The notes: generated by a model not told the origin, from the letters alone. Positions 36,898 to 50,412 are shown, numbered from the stretch's first letter. The stretch: 64,000 bases of DNA from Paracamarosporium sp. OC-R06-R3 (GCA_019828545.1 JACVRA010000022.1:1-64000); one strand, 5' to 3'. A program made the numbers and translations.

Positions 36898-38574
36898 ATG
36901 GCGGGACTGATCGATCTACCGCCCGAGCTTGTCGATAACGTTGCGGGCTATCTACTTCCTGGCTCGATCGAAGCTTTTGCCCTTTCGTGTAAGACCATTT
37001 ACGCCAAATGCAAGTACACGCTCGATAAACACGACGATTATCGAGCGAAATACAGAGACAGAATTTGGTTGAATCGTGGATCGCGAAGAGATGACGCCTT
37101 CTATTTCCTGTGCGAAATAGAGAGGGATCCGCTAATTGCGGAGTACGTCGAGAAGATTAGCTTCTGGGACAGACGGCCATTCGACGAAATCAAAGCAGTC
37201 AAGGAAAAGCTAGGGGAAAAATGCAGGCCCTGGAAAGATAAAGAAAAAATGAAAAAAGTCATCTACATGGTGGAGACAAGGCTGGGAGAATATCTCAGAG
37301 CTCTGTCCGTTGACACGGCGTGGTGGTACAACGCTATCCGCTGCGAAGCCAATCCATGGTACTACCGCAGATGGGGGTCCTTCATCACTGAAATTGGGCG
37401 TGAAAATTTTGGACTTATCACCGCTTTCACCATTCTCTGCCTGTTACCAAACCTTCGTGAGCTGGCGCTCCATCCTGAGTTTCCAGGCACCGAATACAGT
37501 ACTCGTAGTCGTCTTCTCTTCCCTATCCGCCAGCTTTTCCGTTACAGACCTGACGACGGAACCTATCCGCTTCCATATCGCCCTTTGGAAAAGCTCGAAA
37601 CGCTGATGCCTTACCAATGTGTGTCTGATGATGAGCTCGTATCATTGGAGAACATCCGCCCTTTTCTAGAGTTGCCCAATTTAAGAAACCTGTTTTCCAC
37701 TTCTGGCGTCTATGAGCCCGATAACACCGACTACATACAAGGGGGCGTGCCGTTCGATTACGTACTAGGTTATATTACAACACCACAGTGCTTCAACCCT
37801 GAATGGGGAAACTTGCAGTTGCGGAGGTTAGAGCTCTACGATTCGTGCATCAGCCCCGAAGGCATCGAGGTGATGCTGCATTGCTGCACGCAACTAGAGG
37901 TGTTCAGATACATACATGCGTCTAAAATAAACGGTATCGGAGATAGCTGGGATATTGGTCGTTCCATAGAAAAGATTGGCAGCACTGTTGGACAGAGTCT
38001 AAAAGAGCTTTACGTGAGACTGAGGTTTGATGTCAGTGCACTCGAGAGTCCTGTCGAAGATTTTAGATCCTTCACAGTACTCGAGAGACTAGAGATCGAC
38101 ATTGTTCTCTTCACATTTACGACTGATGCGGGCGGTTTCGTTGGCGATAAGGCCTTGGCTGATATCCTGCCTTCGAGCATTCGAAACGTCATACTACATT
38201 TCAAGAAAGAAGATTATCTCGCCTTGATTCCGCCGCTCATCAAAGGCCTCGGTGCAGCTCGACTAGGCAGACTGGCAAACATTGAAGAGGTAGTCATAAG
38301 AAACTATATCAATGGCGTACGCGGCCCTCCGCCAACTGGTCTGACAAGACGCAAACCAGAAGAATACGTTAAGGAGCAACTGCTCGCACACATGGAGAGT
38401 ATTCTATGGGTTGATGACGAACTGAACCCGTGGAGAGAAGAGTGGGATGGGTGGTCAGGAAAGTATCGGAGGAGGTTTGCTTTAAGCGTATGGGACCTAT
38501 GGTCGTCTGATGATGAACACGATAACGAAGAAGAAGATTATCCTAGCGAATACAGCGAAATGCCGGACCTATAA
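36898..38574 (+). CDS. F-box domain protein
   Basis: Single exon, 558 residues. The N-terminus (LIDLPPELVDNVAGYLLPGS, IEAFALSCKTIYAKC) is a standard F-box, the Skp1-binding module of SCF ubiquitin ligases. The rest has leucine-rich, repeat-like strands (LPNLRELALHP, LELPNLRNLFS, LRRLELYDSCISPEGIEVML) consistent with an irregular LRR substrate-binding region. The C-terminus is acidic (DDEHDNEEEDYPSEYSE). Such genes are numerous in Pezizomycotina, and their targets are generally unknown. The gene looks intact; no intron is needed. Confidence 0.85.
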   Translation: MAGLIDLPPELVDNVAGYLLPGSIEAFALSCKTIYAKCKYTLDKHDDYRAKYRDRIWLNRGSRRDDAFYFLCEIERDPLIAEYVEKISFWDRRPFDEIKAVKEKLGEKCRPWKDKEKMKKVIYMVETRLGEYLRALSVDTAWWYNAIRCEANPWYYRRWGSFITEIGRENFGLITAFTILCLLPNLRELALHPEFPGTEYSTRSRLLFPIRQLFRYRPDDGTYPLPYRPLEKLETLMPYQCVSDDELVSLENIRPFLELPNLRNLFSTSGVYEPDNTDYIQGGVPFDYVLGYITTPQCFNPEWGNLQLRRLELYDSCISPEGIEVMLHCCTQLEVFRYIHASKINGIGDSWDIGRSIEKIGSTVGQSLKELYVRLRFDVSALESPVEDFRSFTVLERLEIDIVLFTFTTDAGGFVGDKALADILPSSIRNVILHFKKEDYLALIPPLIKGLGAARLGRLANIEEVVIRNYINGVRGPPPTGLTRRKPEEYVKEQLLAHMESILWVDDELNPWREEWDGWSGKYRRRFALSVWDLWSSDDEHDNEEEDYPSEYSEMPDL

Positions 38575-39059
38575 TATATTATAGCCTAGCCTATACTCTA
38601 AATTTGCCGGCGTACGACGGGCCGCACGCAATCTATTCTCTTACTTCTCCTATTTCTCCACTGCCAGGTTCGTTGCTGTATAGCGTGAGAAATCCTCCCG
38701 AGTTCGTTAAAAGTTCTTCTTCATAGTATCAACGAGGCGACATATATCTCCAGTCTACAATGGCAAGGGACTGATTCCTTTCTCAAATCTGAACCGTAGT
38801 TTCTCGTTAGAGTAATCAAACCTGTTCGTCGAAACAATCACCGCTTGCTCTCTCGCTTCCATACGCAAAATACCACACGAACAACTCATAAAAGTAGAGA
38901 TACATTCCAAAATCATCAATAATATAACATTTTAAAGTTTTATTCAAAGCCAAACGCGCTAAATGTTATGCTAAATTGCAAGGGTATATGTACTAAAAAT
39001 ATGCAAAACAACAAAGATCCAACCCAGATACTAAGGAGAACAAAAACCACTAAAAATTC
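38575..39059. other. Convergent intergenic region
   Basis: 3' flanks of the F-box and GH16 genes; AT-rich, nothing further recognised. Confidence 0.55.
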
Positions 39060-40529
39060 CTACCAGCGGAAAGTTCGACCACGCTGCTTCACGCCTCCTG
39101 CAGACGCTGCGCGCTTTTGCGCGCTGCCAGCATGGTGGCTAGGGAATATGAAACCGGACATGCCGGAGCCTGAACCAGAGCCGGAGCCGGAGCCGGAGCC
39201 AGAAGTAGGTGCAGGGGCTACAGAGGACGTGGCAACGGGAGAAGATGAAGTGTCCGAAGGTATGCTCGTCGGTGTACCAGCCGTGGGAGAGGACACTGGA
39301 TTGAGGGCTGGGTTGGGAGAGGATATCGGGTTGAGAGAAGATGCTGGACTGGGTGAAGATACCGGACTGGCAGACGATACCGGACTGGCAGACGATACCG
39401 GACTGGCAGACGATACCGGGCTGGGAGAAGACACCGGACTGGAAGAGGGTACTGGGTTTGCGGAGGCACCCTGCTTCTCGAACCACTTCAGGCCCGCAAT
39501 TTCCCAGTACGCATCAGCGAATACTTCGGGATTGTTCTGAACATACTCCTGGCACGTCGCCGCGCCCGTCTTCGCGGCACAAGTAGACTCTTCCCATACC
39601 TTGCCCGCCCATTCGCCGCAGAAGGTCGTGTCGAAAATAATGCGCATGTTCTTGAAGCGTTCCGTGAAATCGCAACCCTGGCCTTGAAACTTAGCAAGCG
39701 GGGTTCCGAAGGTAGAAGGATCCAATGTCTGTGTGGAGTTGGAGAATGTGGACGCAACAGTCGTGCTGTTGCGCGGGAAGAACCAGACCGATATAGAAGA
39801 AGTCGTCCATTCCATGGCGTAGACACCGCCGCCTGCGTTGTTGAAATCCGTACCGTATGTTGCCATCCCATTCTTCTCCGAAGCCTTCGGTGCTTTGATG
39901 CTGCAGCCTACGTTCTTGCCTTGACCTTCAGCAGCGACGTCGCAGTTGTCCGTGGACATGCTCCCCATGAATGCTGCGGACTGGGACTCAGCTCGGCCTT
40001 GTATGCCAGAAGTGGCGTTGTCGACTGCGCATCCAGCGGACGTATGTAGCGTGACTGCGGCCGCAGAATCGAGGTTCACGCCCTCGAGAAGATCGATTTC
40101 ACCACCTTTGGGCCAGTCATCCGTCCCGACGGTTTGTTGGCCTAGGAGCCAGTATGCGGGCCAAGCCCCACAAGTGCTGTCGGGCATGTGCCGAATGTCT
40201 GCGATAAGAAGGCCTTGATTCCAGGTCTTTGTGCTCTCGACACGTACAGATGCCCGGCCTTTGGGGTCCTTCTCCTTGTAGTCAACACCTAAGAAAATAC
40301 TCTGCGTATCCTCGAAGTACCCAACGTATTGTTTTTGGATCGCTGCATCCTTGGTCTGATACTGTACGAAGCCTTGTGTGGGATCTGGACCGGAAAAGAA
40401 ATCGAAATTTGGGAAGAAGTTGTTGTATGAGAGGTCGTCCTTGAGAACGTAAGTACCGTTGGTTTGTGCATTAGCAATGGTCGCTAGGATAGCGACCAGC
40501 GCTGTGTTAGAGAGTGTAAATGAGCGCAT
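39060..40529 (-). CDS. Secreted GH16 endo-1,3(4)-beta-glucanase
   Basis: Single exon, 489 residues. A signal peptide ends near ANAQT. The GH16 catalytic domain follows (about residues 25-330). Its active-site motif GGEIDLLEGVN contains the two catalytic glutamates of the ExDxxE pattern, and tryptophan-rich strands typical of endo-beta-1,3(4)-glucanases (CGAWPAYWLLG) precede it. After the domain comes a Ser/Pro-rich stalk built from SPVSSA repeats, then a Gly-Ser run. The end is positively charged (TFRW), not hydrophobic, so a GPI anchor is not predicted by eye. A dibasic KR near the end (AQKRAAS) could be a processing site. It may act on the fungus's own wall or on plant mixed-linkage glucan. 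Confidence 0.93.
   Translation of the reverse strand: MRSFTLSNTALVAILATIANAQTNGTYVLKDDLSYNNFFPNFDFFSGPDPTQGFVQYQTKDAAIQKQYVGYFEDTQSIFLGVDYKEKDPKGRASVRVESTKTWNQGLLIADIRHMPDSTCGAWPAYWLLGQQTVGTDDWPKGGEIDLLEGVNLDSAAAVTLHTSAGCAVDNATSGIQGRAESQSAAFMGSMSTDNCDVAAEGQGKNVGCSIKAPKASEKNGMATYGTDFNNAGGGVYAMEWTTSSISVWFFPRNSTTVASTFSNSTQTLDPSTFGTPLAKFQGQGCDFTERFKNMRIIFDTTFCGEWAGKVWEESTCAAKTGAATCQEYVQNNPEVFADAYWEIAGLKWFEKQGASANPVPSSSPVSSPSPVSSASPVSSASPVSSASPVSSPSPASSLNPISSPNPALNPVSSPTAGTPTSIPSDTSSSPVATSSVAPAPTSGSGSGSGSGSGSGMSGFIFPSHHAGSAQKRAASAGGVKQRGRTFRW
39313..39456. repeat. 18-bp coding minisatellite, 8 units
   Basis: Eight 18-bp units with consensus CTGGCAGACGATACCGGA on the plus strand. The three central copies are nearly identical and the outer ones diverge. 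On the minus strand they encode the SPVSSA/SPNPAS-like stalk of the GH16 protein. The unit length keeps frame, so copy number can change without breaking the gene. Confidence 0.93.
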
Positions 40530-42265
40530 GTTTGTGCTGTAGTGAGGGTTTGTTGCAGGAGTGTGTCTTCAAGTGGGTGTACTCGTGCAAGTTGCGCTAG
40601 CTATAGAAGTGGTTTGTTGAAGGAGAGCCTGCTCAACAAGAAGAGAAGAGAACGTAAAAATGAATGTGGAAGGCTTCACAACGCGCACCGCATGCACAAC
40701 GCAAGTGACAATAAGGACAATGAAGCAGAGTCTCGCATTCCCTATTCTAGGCCAGGTCTCCTTTTATTGAATCGTTATTTCACTTTCGAAACATTGTCCC
40801 CACAATGTTTCCTGCGCGCCACACAGCAAAGTACGCGTGAAGCGAAGAGGCGGTTACGATGAAACATCTGCGACAATGAAACATGGTTGGCAATAAATGA
40901 ACGGCTAGGGTACGAGTGTGGAAAACATTAGCGTGGGTGAAAGCGTGTGGTGGTGAGGTTCGATGGGGCTGTTGCGTGTTTCAAACATGGGATGAGGTGC
41001 ACAATGAGTGGTTGACGTTCACTCTTAGCGCGCGCTTTCGCCGTTTTAGCGACCACGCACCTGCATGCGCGCGTCGCACTAAAACATTCGAGGCCCTCAT
41101 GTATTCGAGTCGGCATAAGAGAGAGAAGGTATCCTCATAGTCGTACCCTTGAGGCTATCTTGTTAAGATCTGTTGTATTTGTTGCCGCGGCGCAATGAGC
41201 GAGCGATAGAACGTTCGTGACTAATCTCTGGGTAGCGTCCCAAATGTAGTACCCGAAGTTTGCATAGATGTGTATACTTTAAATGACTTGGGCCTTCTCC
41301 ATCATCCCCTTTTGCTTTCTCTCAGTGAACCTTTAGGCACTAGATACATAGCATCATCTGCGTCACCAACGAGCTCTATGGGACACCTGGTTCTAACGTT
41401 TTGTTATCAAGTGATAGGCGATACTCAAGCTGGCTCAGACGCGACTGGGTTGGTGATATCTACCTGGTAGTTGCAATTTTTAAACGATAATCATCAGAGC
41501 GCTAGTGCTTGGATGTCATCGAAAACTAGAGCTGGAATGAGCGATGTCTATACGCGTACTTCTAACCGGACGCTAGCTGCTTGCTGTGAGCGATCCCCGG
41601 AGCAATCGCAGTATCAAGTTTTTTTCCCCTACGAAGTGACGTATTTCTGGGACACAGCCGGAGCTCGTCGCATTGATCAAGAAATACAAGAGCAGCGTGA
41701 CGATAAAAGCAATAAGCCGCCGTCATCTCATCACGGTTGCGTGGTTTGTCCTAAACCCTGCCTATCAAGCATCTGAGATCGTCCGTTCGCCGGCTACGTA
41801 ACGCAGCTCTGGCAACTAGTATGTTTATATTAGATGGTATAGTAATCTCAATATCTAAGACAATATCAATTAACTTCTCTGGAACATTAAAACAGGGTGC
41901 ATTTCTATGCTGTCTTATCCATGACCGATCGATAGGGACACTATGTTGTCCCACTACTGAGCTTCAACATTATCGATTGATTAAGTAATGAAAGATGATC
42001 TTGGGGCTTTTCTTTTTCAACCCTGGGAAAGAAAACAGACGTTCCAAGAGTAGGCCAAACTCAATTCAGATGAAGTGTCATTGCTACATGGTTCAATTAA
42101 ATATAATTACAAGAATTACCTTATCCCAATCTCTCAAACTGACGAAGAACAAAGTCTTACATAAAAAAATTATCTTGATCAGCCGCGAGTGTCAAGCTCT
42201 ACTGGGAAATGTACTTCATACTTAGAGTATAATAGTAGAATCTGGATGGTTCATAGGAAGACACA
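40530..42265. other. Intergenic, 1.7 kb, AT-rich to the right
   Basis: Upstream DNA of the GH16 gene (left) and of the GH47 locus (right). From about 41.8 kb the sequence becomes AT-rich. Open frames are short and have no domain. No transposon ends were recognised. Confidence 0.5.
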
Positions 42266-44384
<2,119 letters not shown>

Positions 44385-45140
44385 GACACCTGTTATCTAA
44401 ATTTTGTTAAATTCTATTGCCTTCAATAGGACACACATCAAAGTACATGTTATATGGGATGGAATTGAATAAGCTCATAGCTCTTTGATTATGATATGCG
44501 CTCTATGGAAGAGAAACATGCTAACAGATGACTACATGTAAAACACCTATTCGAGCGGTTAGTTCTGACCTAATAAACATAGTCAACTCACTTGCTACGA
44601 CTGAAGTGTTGAAGAAGTATATGGGCCGCTTTTCTTACCGCCCTTGTATATGTAATTCAAACGCTCTTGGAGTAAGTGACTTTGCAAGATAAACCCTTAA
44701 TCTTTATACAAGTGTAATATATACGCATATCTACATGGGACAGAGGGTAGGGTGAGCAAGAAAACTATCTCTCTTTCTATTACATACCTATTCCGTCAAT
44801 TCATTGTTTCCGGGCATTGTATTAACAGTAAACTAAAGTGCGATTGCTGACAACCACATACAGAAGCCCGCAACGCAATAATAGCAACACAATATAGAGT
44901 GTAAAGCGATGGTGACCTGCAAGAGAGGATGATTGGTGCTAGTCCTGGTCACGTCTTTCAGCCTTGCTGCAAGGCAACCGGTGTGATCATTTTCTCGGAA
45001 CCGGTCAAGGCGAACCGAGGTAGACATAAGCAGATTACCAGTTCGTTCTTTAAATCCGCTCCCCTTTGTTTAGGTTTCGGTTGGCAACTCTCACAGCCAT
45101 TAAGTTGGGTCTCTGCTAAATTGTTTTCGATACTGCAGAG
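44385..45140. other. Intergenic, AT-rich
   Basis: Between the GH47 locus and the large unknown gene. No feature recognised. Confidence 0.5.
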
Positions 45141-48068
45141 ATGAGTACCGCGATTGGTCGATTCACAAACGCCCTTCTCGCGGGTTCGCAAGAGAACACA
45201 TTTGCTCTCGCGCATGTCAATTTCGACTTTTCGCTCTACAAGGTTGATGCACCGCCTGAATTCCAGGATCTCGGCTCGTGCCTAACGAAAGAGAGACGCA
45301 ATCTCGCCGAGAATGGATCGCAGCATATCATAGCAAGGAAACTTGGGGCCTTATTTCGCAGCAAGCTTCCGCCCGTACCTAATCTAATACGAGCCTACGG
45401 AAAACGTGTGTCGGAAATATCCAAGGTCCCAACCCACCCGCACATTTTACAAGACCATGGCTTGTTCAGCCGCCAAGCTGGCATTGACGCCACTATCATC
45501 TGGGCCGCGGCAACTTCTGGACCGGGCGCTATCGAAGCTCAGCTTTTAGCATGCATTTTGGCGAGATTCTGGACTGGACCAGAAGCTGTATCGATCTGGG
45601 AGGAGATCACTGAAGCAAGGAAAGACGAATTGCGTAGTAGCGGCGAGGAATATGGTTTTCCTGAGGTTGTTGCGATGCAAGCAAATCTTAAGAAGGAGCA
45701 GTTCGCTGAATGGGACGCTGGCGCAAGAGCTTGGTTGAAAACCGCAGACGCAGCACAAGTCAAACAGCAAACGCAACAGCGGTTGATCTTCAACAACCTT
45801 GACGTTGCTGTCAATGAGCAAGCCACAACTTATGAGAGTATAATGGAAGCATGGGTTATGGCTATGAAGATCGTGGACAAATTGCTGAGTGGAGTCCCAC
45901 AAGGTGTACATGATGGAGCTGCATTGGTCGGACTCACGTCATGGCATCTATATCCAGATATGCAGGTTTATGAAGATGGGTTCAGAGAAGTCAAGTTTTC
46001 AGACCAGTTAATTCCACAAGGTGGTCTTCTAACCATTGGCTTGCGATCTAGACCAGACACTGAGGAGGGTATACACTGGTCACTCCCCTTAGCAAAACTA
46101 CGATACTACGGTGACCCGGTGATTTCAACAAAGAGACTCGACTCCCGAAGCTCTAGGGAGCCATTTCGGAGTATCATACTCGTAGCATTGGGATGTTTAT
46201 CCAAAGTCTGGCCCGATGAGGATGAGAGATATTATCGCCTGTGTACCTACTATTGTATCCTTTGGGATGCTCTCAAACAGCATCATACTATAAATTCAAC
46301 GTGGCTGTCTGAGTTTGCGGAGGTATCAAGAGACTTCCTGAGTTCTAGTGGCGATGAGCGCCGATTATTTACGAAGCTCTTAGATTTTGGAAGGCGTCGC
46401 TGTGAGAATTTCCTGACTGTCTCGGGAAAACCAATCCCACTGAGCGCCCAATTATTCGGTATGGAAGATCCTACGACCTACTTACGGTGCCTCCGAAGCC
46501 TTCATGACCGCATTGAGTATCTTCGAGAGGTCGCAGCTAATGCTGCAGGTGATAATGGTAGTCCAAGAGATTGGATTATCGTTTGCAAGAGAAAAGAGGG
46601 ACACAGCTTTGCGACGGCTCTATCTGCCAGTGGGCCCCCAGGATATAAACGTACCGGCAGGTATCACTGTCAATGGAACCCATACCCGGGACCAAGGTCT
46701 GGATGGGTTGACAAATCAGGACTCCCTCAAGGAAATGATCCCAGCTACGAATTGAATGTGCAGTTGAATGGATGGGGATTTCGTTACGGAGATGGCCAGG
46801 CGTTCGATAAAAGCTCCAAGCGTAACAAGAGCCGGGTTCTTAACATGGTCAAAAGGGGCGCAGACCTTGATTTTGACAACGAATTCGAGCATCGTTATAT
46901 TTTGACCAGTCAGGGCAAAAGGCCGCGGATTGGGAAAGAAGCCACAGTTATGTTTGAATACGTGTGGGGGGACCAGAACCTGGCGGCCCTCTATTACAGA
47001 CGCGTCAAGTTTGGTCCACAGAAGAAACCATCCCAACAGCTTCCGAGAGGGATCTCATTGGGTGATATTATGGAGCACCTAAGTGCAGGAACAGTATCCC
47101 CTCTTGAAACAGAGCTATCTCCAGTGGCCGAATGGTATACGCCTTTGCAAGCGTTAGGTGTTGCTAGTAAGATGCACCAATCGCTCGGCACAACATGTTC
47201 CATGAACGTGACAGGCTTTGAACTCGAATCCTCAAAATGGTTCTCGGTTCTAAAACAAGAGATCAGGCAAAAATCACTTCCATGGTACGCACTTCCAAGG
47301 ATTTCCACGTCCAGTGCATTCGGATGTATCGTTTTCTTTGATACAGGTGACGTGGACTTGGATCCTTCCGAGTTGAACAAAGTCATGGCAGTGTCAGTGG
47401 ACGACTCCATATATGTCTCTGCCATTCTCACTTCGGATCCATATGATAACCCAGAGGAGCACACGATATATCGTACACTTGGAAACGTTGGAAAGCCGGG
47501 CATATCACTCCTTATACCGCCAGCTAACCCAAGGATGCGCAAGGTTAAAACCGAGGAATGGCGTCTGGTGAATCATGATGACTACAATTTTCAGCCCGAG
47601 AACTCCTTCAAGCAGACGTCGCTTCATCTCTGGCTTACGGAATACCGTGTTCCATATGCAACAAACCATGGAGGAGCTCGCAATCTTCAGGCTTTCTTTC
47701 AAGAAGCAGTCGTTTCCGTACATGACCGTTCAGAGTGGGTTGGAGATCTTGACATCATCAAAGCTCTGCGCTTCAAACAAAACATGGTTAGGAGGAGCTC
47801 TAGTGTATGCCGCGGGGAACGAACGGGCAATGGTCACAAAAAGGCTACCTCTATTGACAACTATTATGAGCTTTTCGATCAGCCAGAGAGGCTAGCCGTT
47901 GTAAGGGTTCAAGGAAATTGGCTTGGTCGATTGGCTACGGCTGTCTTGAGCGTTCAGCTCGATATCCCCATCGTTATACTACCAAAAGAGCCGCGTGCTC
48001 AGTGTTCTCACAGGAATCATTGTGTCTTAGATGAGATTGATGATAACGAAATGCTAGTTATTTACTAG
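45141..48068 (+). CDS. Unknown fungal protein, 975 residues
   Basis: Single uninterrupted frame from an ATG (GAGATGAGT). I recognise no catalytic domain. The first third has conserved-looking blocks (GLFSRQAGIDATIIWAAATS, ARFWTGPEAVSIWEEI, WHLYPDMQVY), which I associate with a large uncharacterised family spread through Pezizomycotina; this is memory, not a search. The middle holds WIIVCKRKEGHSFATALSAS and GYKRTGRYHCQWNPYPGP. The C-terminal part has a segment near LAALYYRRVKF and a short Cys/His stretch near the end (QCSHRNHCVLDE). No signal peptide or membrane span. Codon choice is less biased than in neighbouring housekeeping genes, fitting low expression or an accessory gene. The upstream GH47 gene is broken, so this part of the window may be under relaxed constraint. 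Confidence 0.85.
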   Translation: MSTAIGRFTNALLAGSQENTFALAHVNFDFSLYKVDAPPEFQDLGSCLTKERRNLAENGSQHIIARKLGALFRSKLPPVPNLIRAYGKRVSEISKVPTHPHILQDHGLFSRQAGIDATIIWAAATSGPGAIEAQLLACILARFWTGPEAVSIWEEITEARKDELRSSGEEYGFPEVVAMQANLKKEQFAEWDAGARAWLKTADAAQVKQQTQQRLIFNNLDVAVNEQATTYESIMEAWVMAMKIVDKLLSGVPQGVHDGAALVGLTSWHLYPDMQVYEDGFREVKFSDQLIPQGGLLTIGLRSRPDTEEGIHWSLPLAKLRYYGDPVISTKRLDSRSSREPFRSIILVALGCLSKVWPDEDERYYRLCTYYCILWDALKQHHTINSTWLSEFAEVSRDFLSSSGDERRLFTKLLDFGRRRCENFLTVSGKPIPLSAQLFGMEDPTTYLRCLRSLHDRIEYLREVAANAAGDNGSPRDWIIVCKRKEGHSFATALSASGPPGYKRTGRYHCQWNPYPGPRSGWVDKSGLPQGNDPSYELNVQLNGWGFRYGDGQAFDKSSKRNKSRVLNMVKRGADLDFDNEFEHRYILTSQGKRPRIGKEATVMFEYVWGDQNLAALYYRRVKFGPQKKPSQQLPRGISLGDIMEHLSAGTVSPLETELSPVAEWYTPLQALGVASKMHQSLGTTCSMNVTGFELESSKWFSVLKQEIRQKSLPWYALPRISTSSAFGCIVFFDTGDVDLDPSELNKVMAVSVDDSIYVSAILTSDPYDNPEEHTIYRTLGNVGKPGISLLIPPANPRMRKVKTEEWRLVNHDDYNFQPENSFKQTSLHLWLTEYRVPYATNHGGARNLQAFFQEAVVSVHDRSEWVGDLDIIKALRFKQNMVRRSSSVCRGERTGNGHKKATSIDNYYELFDQPERLAVVRVQGNWLGRLATAVLSVQLDIPIVILPKEPRAQCSHRNHCVLDEIDDNEMLVIY

Positions 48069-48921
48069 CCTGTTATTACAATTGACGCAGCAATAGTATG
48101 CTTATGGTCCATTCGATCACGAGCAAGTAAAGTGAAGGACATATTTATCTCACCAAGGACTCATCTTCACGACGTGTCGATATCTAGTGGTAGGAATGGC
48201 TTCCGCAATAACTGACAGCGCATGAAGCTTCCTGAAAAGCTCTCTCCGCGTGCCTTGCTCAGGGCTGAAATAGAATTTATGCGCTAGATGATGTAGGAAG
48301 TAGACTAGTATAGGATGGGAGAGTAAGCGCGTGTAAAACGCTGGCATCCTTTGTGGAGCCGGAAGCGCGTATGAGGCTAGCATGGGAACGCGTACTATGC
48401 CATAATAGCAATGATGGTTGCTACTATAGAAGAGAGGACCGCTCCTGGGACACTCTCTGTATCAAGTCTTCTGGTTACGGTCCCTTGAGTGGGGAGAAAA
48501 GCCCGTGCTTAAGGCTCTATGGTTGAATGTGTCAGTTCTTCCCGTATATCTTTATATGTGGATAGGTATGTTAAGTATGGCTGAGTGAAATGGTGGGGAG
48601 GAGCACAGCATCTCTGTCGCTACTAGTATGGTATCAGTAATTGGACTAGTGCAGAGATGGTAAATTGTACATTATATTCGCTAGCACTATGAGACATGGT
48701 ACATTGATTATGCTGTTGTCCAGGACCCGCCTCGGTATTGATGAGATGGTGGTTATTGTTACATGTTGGGGTCAGAGGGGAAGGTCCTAATGCCGAGCTA
48801 GATTACTTACTAAGCGGCATTGTCCCCACTGAAATTTCTCATCGGGCGCTTAAATGTTTCTTGCACTATCGGCCAAACCAAGAACCTACGAGTTGCTTAC
48901 AGCGCAGATTTTCGCGGCAAC
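48069..48921. other. Intergenic, upstream of MAK16
   Basis: No feature recognised. Short open frames have no domain. Confidence 0.5.
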
Positions 48922-50009
48922 ATGGCATCAGGTACGCTCCTTGACCTCAGTATGGAGTAGCGCTGACCGATTCAGACGATCTTGTGTGGAGCGTTATTGG
49001 CAGTGACTTCTGCTCCTTTAAAGTCACTACGAAAACCCAAACTTTTTGCCGTGAGAAGCACAATGTCACCGGTCTCTGCTCCCGCCAGTCCTGCCCCCTC
49101 GCGAACAGTCGCTACGCAACGATCCTCGCTAATCCTGCGGATGGATCGCTCTATCTCTACATAAAAGAAGCAGAGCGCTCACATCTTCCCTCGAAATGGT
49201 GGTCGCGCATAAAGCTCTCACCAAACTACGCCAAGGCCCTCGCCCAGGTCGATGAGCACCTCGCATACTGGTCCAAGTTCATGCTTCACAAGAACAAGCA
49301 GCGCTTAACTCGGTTGACCCAAATCGGCATCCGTACCAAGAAGCTCGCCAAAGAAGAAGAGAGGTTGGGAGAGCGCCTGGTCCCGCGTCTGGCGCCGAAG
49401 GTCCGTAGAAGAGAGGCGGGCCGCGAGCGGAAAGCCGAAGCGGCGGCGAAGGTTGAGAGGGCTATTGAACGGGTTCTGCTTGACCGGCTGCGAAGCGGGG
49501 CATACGGGGACCGACCGCTCAACGTCGAGCCAGGCATATGGGACAAAGTGCTGCGTGGACTGGAGCGCGAGGGGCTAGCCAGCTTGGATCAAGACGCGGA
49601 CGACGGTATCCTCGAAGATGACGATGAGGTTGAACACGAGGTTGAACGTGAGGTAGATACCGGCGATGTGGAATACGTTTCCGATGTGGACAGCGAGCTC
49701 GACGACTTGGCTGATTTCGAGGAGTGGCTAGGGGATGGCAGTGCCGATGAAGAGGAAGACGATGCGTCTAGTGATAACACTGCGCAAAGTTCGGCCGAAG
49801 AAGCCGACGACACTGATGGTGACGAGGATGCGGCGCAGAATGGAGCCGAGGTACGAAGACTGGCGCTCCAGACACTCAAGAGAAAGCGCTCAGAGAAACC
49901 TTCTGGACCCAAGGCGAAGAGAAAGCCAGCTTCTTCTTCCAAGGGGCCGCGCGTTGAGATCGAATACGAAATGGAGAGGGCACCGCCTGCTCAAGAAACG
50001 CTTCGTTAG
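48922..50009 (+). CDS. MAK16: Ribosome-biogenesis protein Mak16
   Basis: Nucleolar factor for 60S subunit assembly. Exon 1 is only 10 nt (48922-48931, ATG GCA TCA G). A 44-nt intron (GTACGC...TTCAG) leads to exon 2 (48976-50009); together they give MASDDLVWSVIGSDF and 347 residues. Without the tiny exon the protein would begin inside the conserved N-terminus. The Mak16 core is clear: TFCREKHNVTGLCSRQSCPL, then ANSRYAT and YLYIKEAERSHLPSKWW. The cysteines resemble a zinc or iron-sulfur site (FC ... LC ... SCPL). The second half is a long acidic region (DDDEVEHEVEREVDTGD) and a Lys-rich tail (KRKRSEKPSGPKAKRK) that can serve as a nuclear or nucleolar signal. It converges with the Zn2Cys6 gene. 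Confidence 0.95.
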
Positions 50010-50412
50010 CCTTTAACATAACGTCACTCTCACAGACCGACACTATCATAATATGCGGAAGTACCTTCAGCAGGAGGTTTTGTTCTCAGTATCCTATGGT
50101 CGTATGTGTCAATTTCATTATACAACTTGTTACCCATAGACAGCCATGTCGGGTTATGGCTGGGCGACAAAGTTGAACCAGAGCCCGCTGCAACGCCGGA
50201 ACCCTCAGCAGCGACAGGCCCTTGTCATTGGGATGTAAAAGGTCGGCGGTATTCATTGTGTAGATCAAGAAGCGCAGGTCAATTCTTTGGCTTCTTAATG
50301 GACAAGAGACGAAAGTATTGCTTATAGGAGGGGTGGATAGCATTTACTGCTGAGCAAACTTAAAAGATTCAATTTGAGAGCCAAGTTGTAATGGCAACTC
50401 TGGCGATCAGCC
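50010..50412. other. Convergent intergenic region
   Basis: 3' flanks of MAK16 and the Zn2Cys6 gene; nothing further recognised. Confidence 0.55.
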
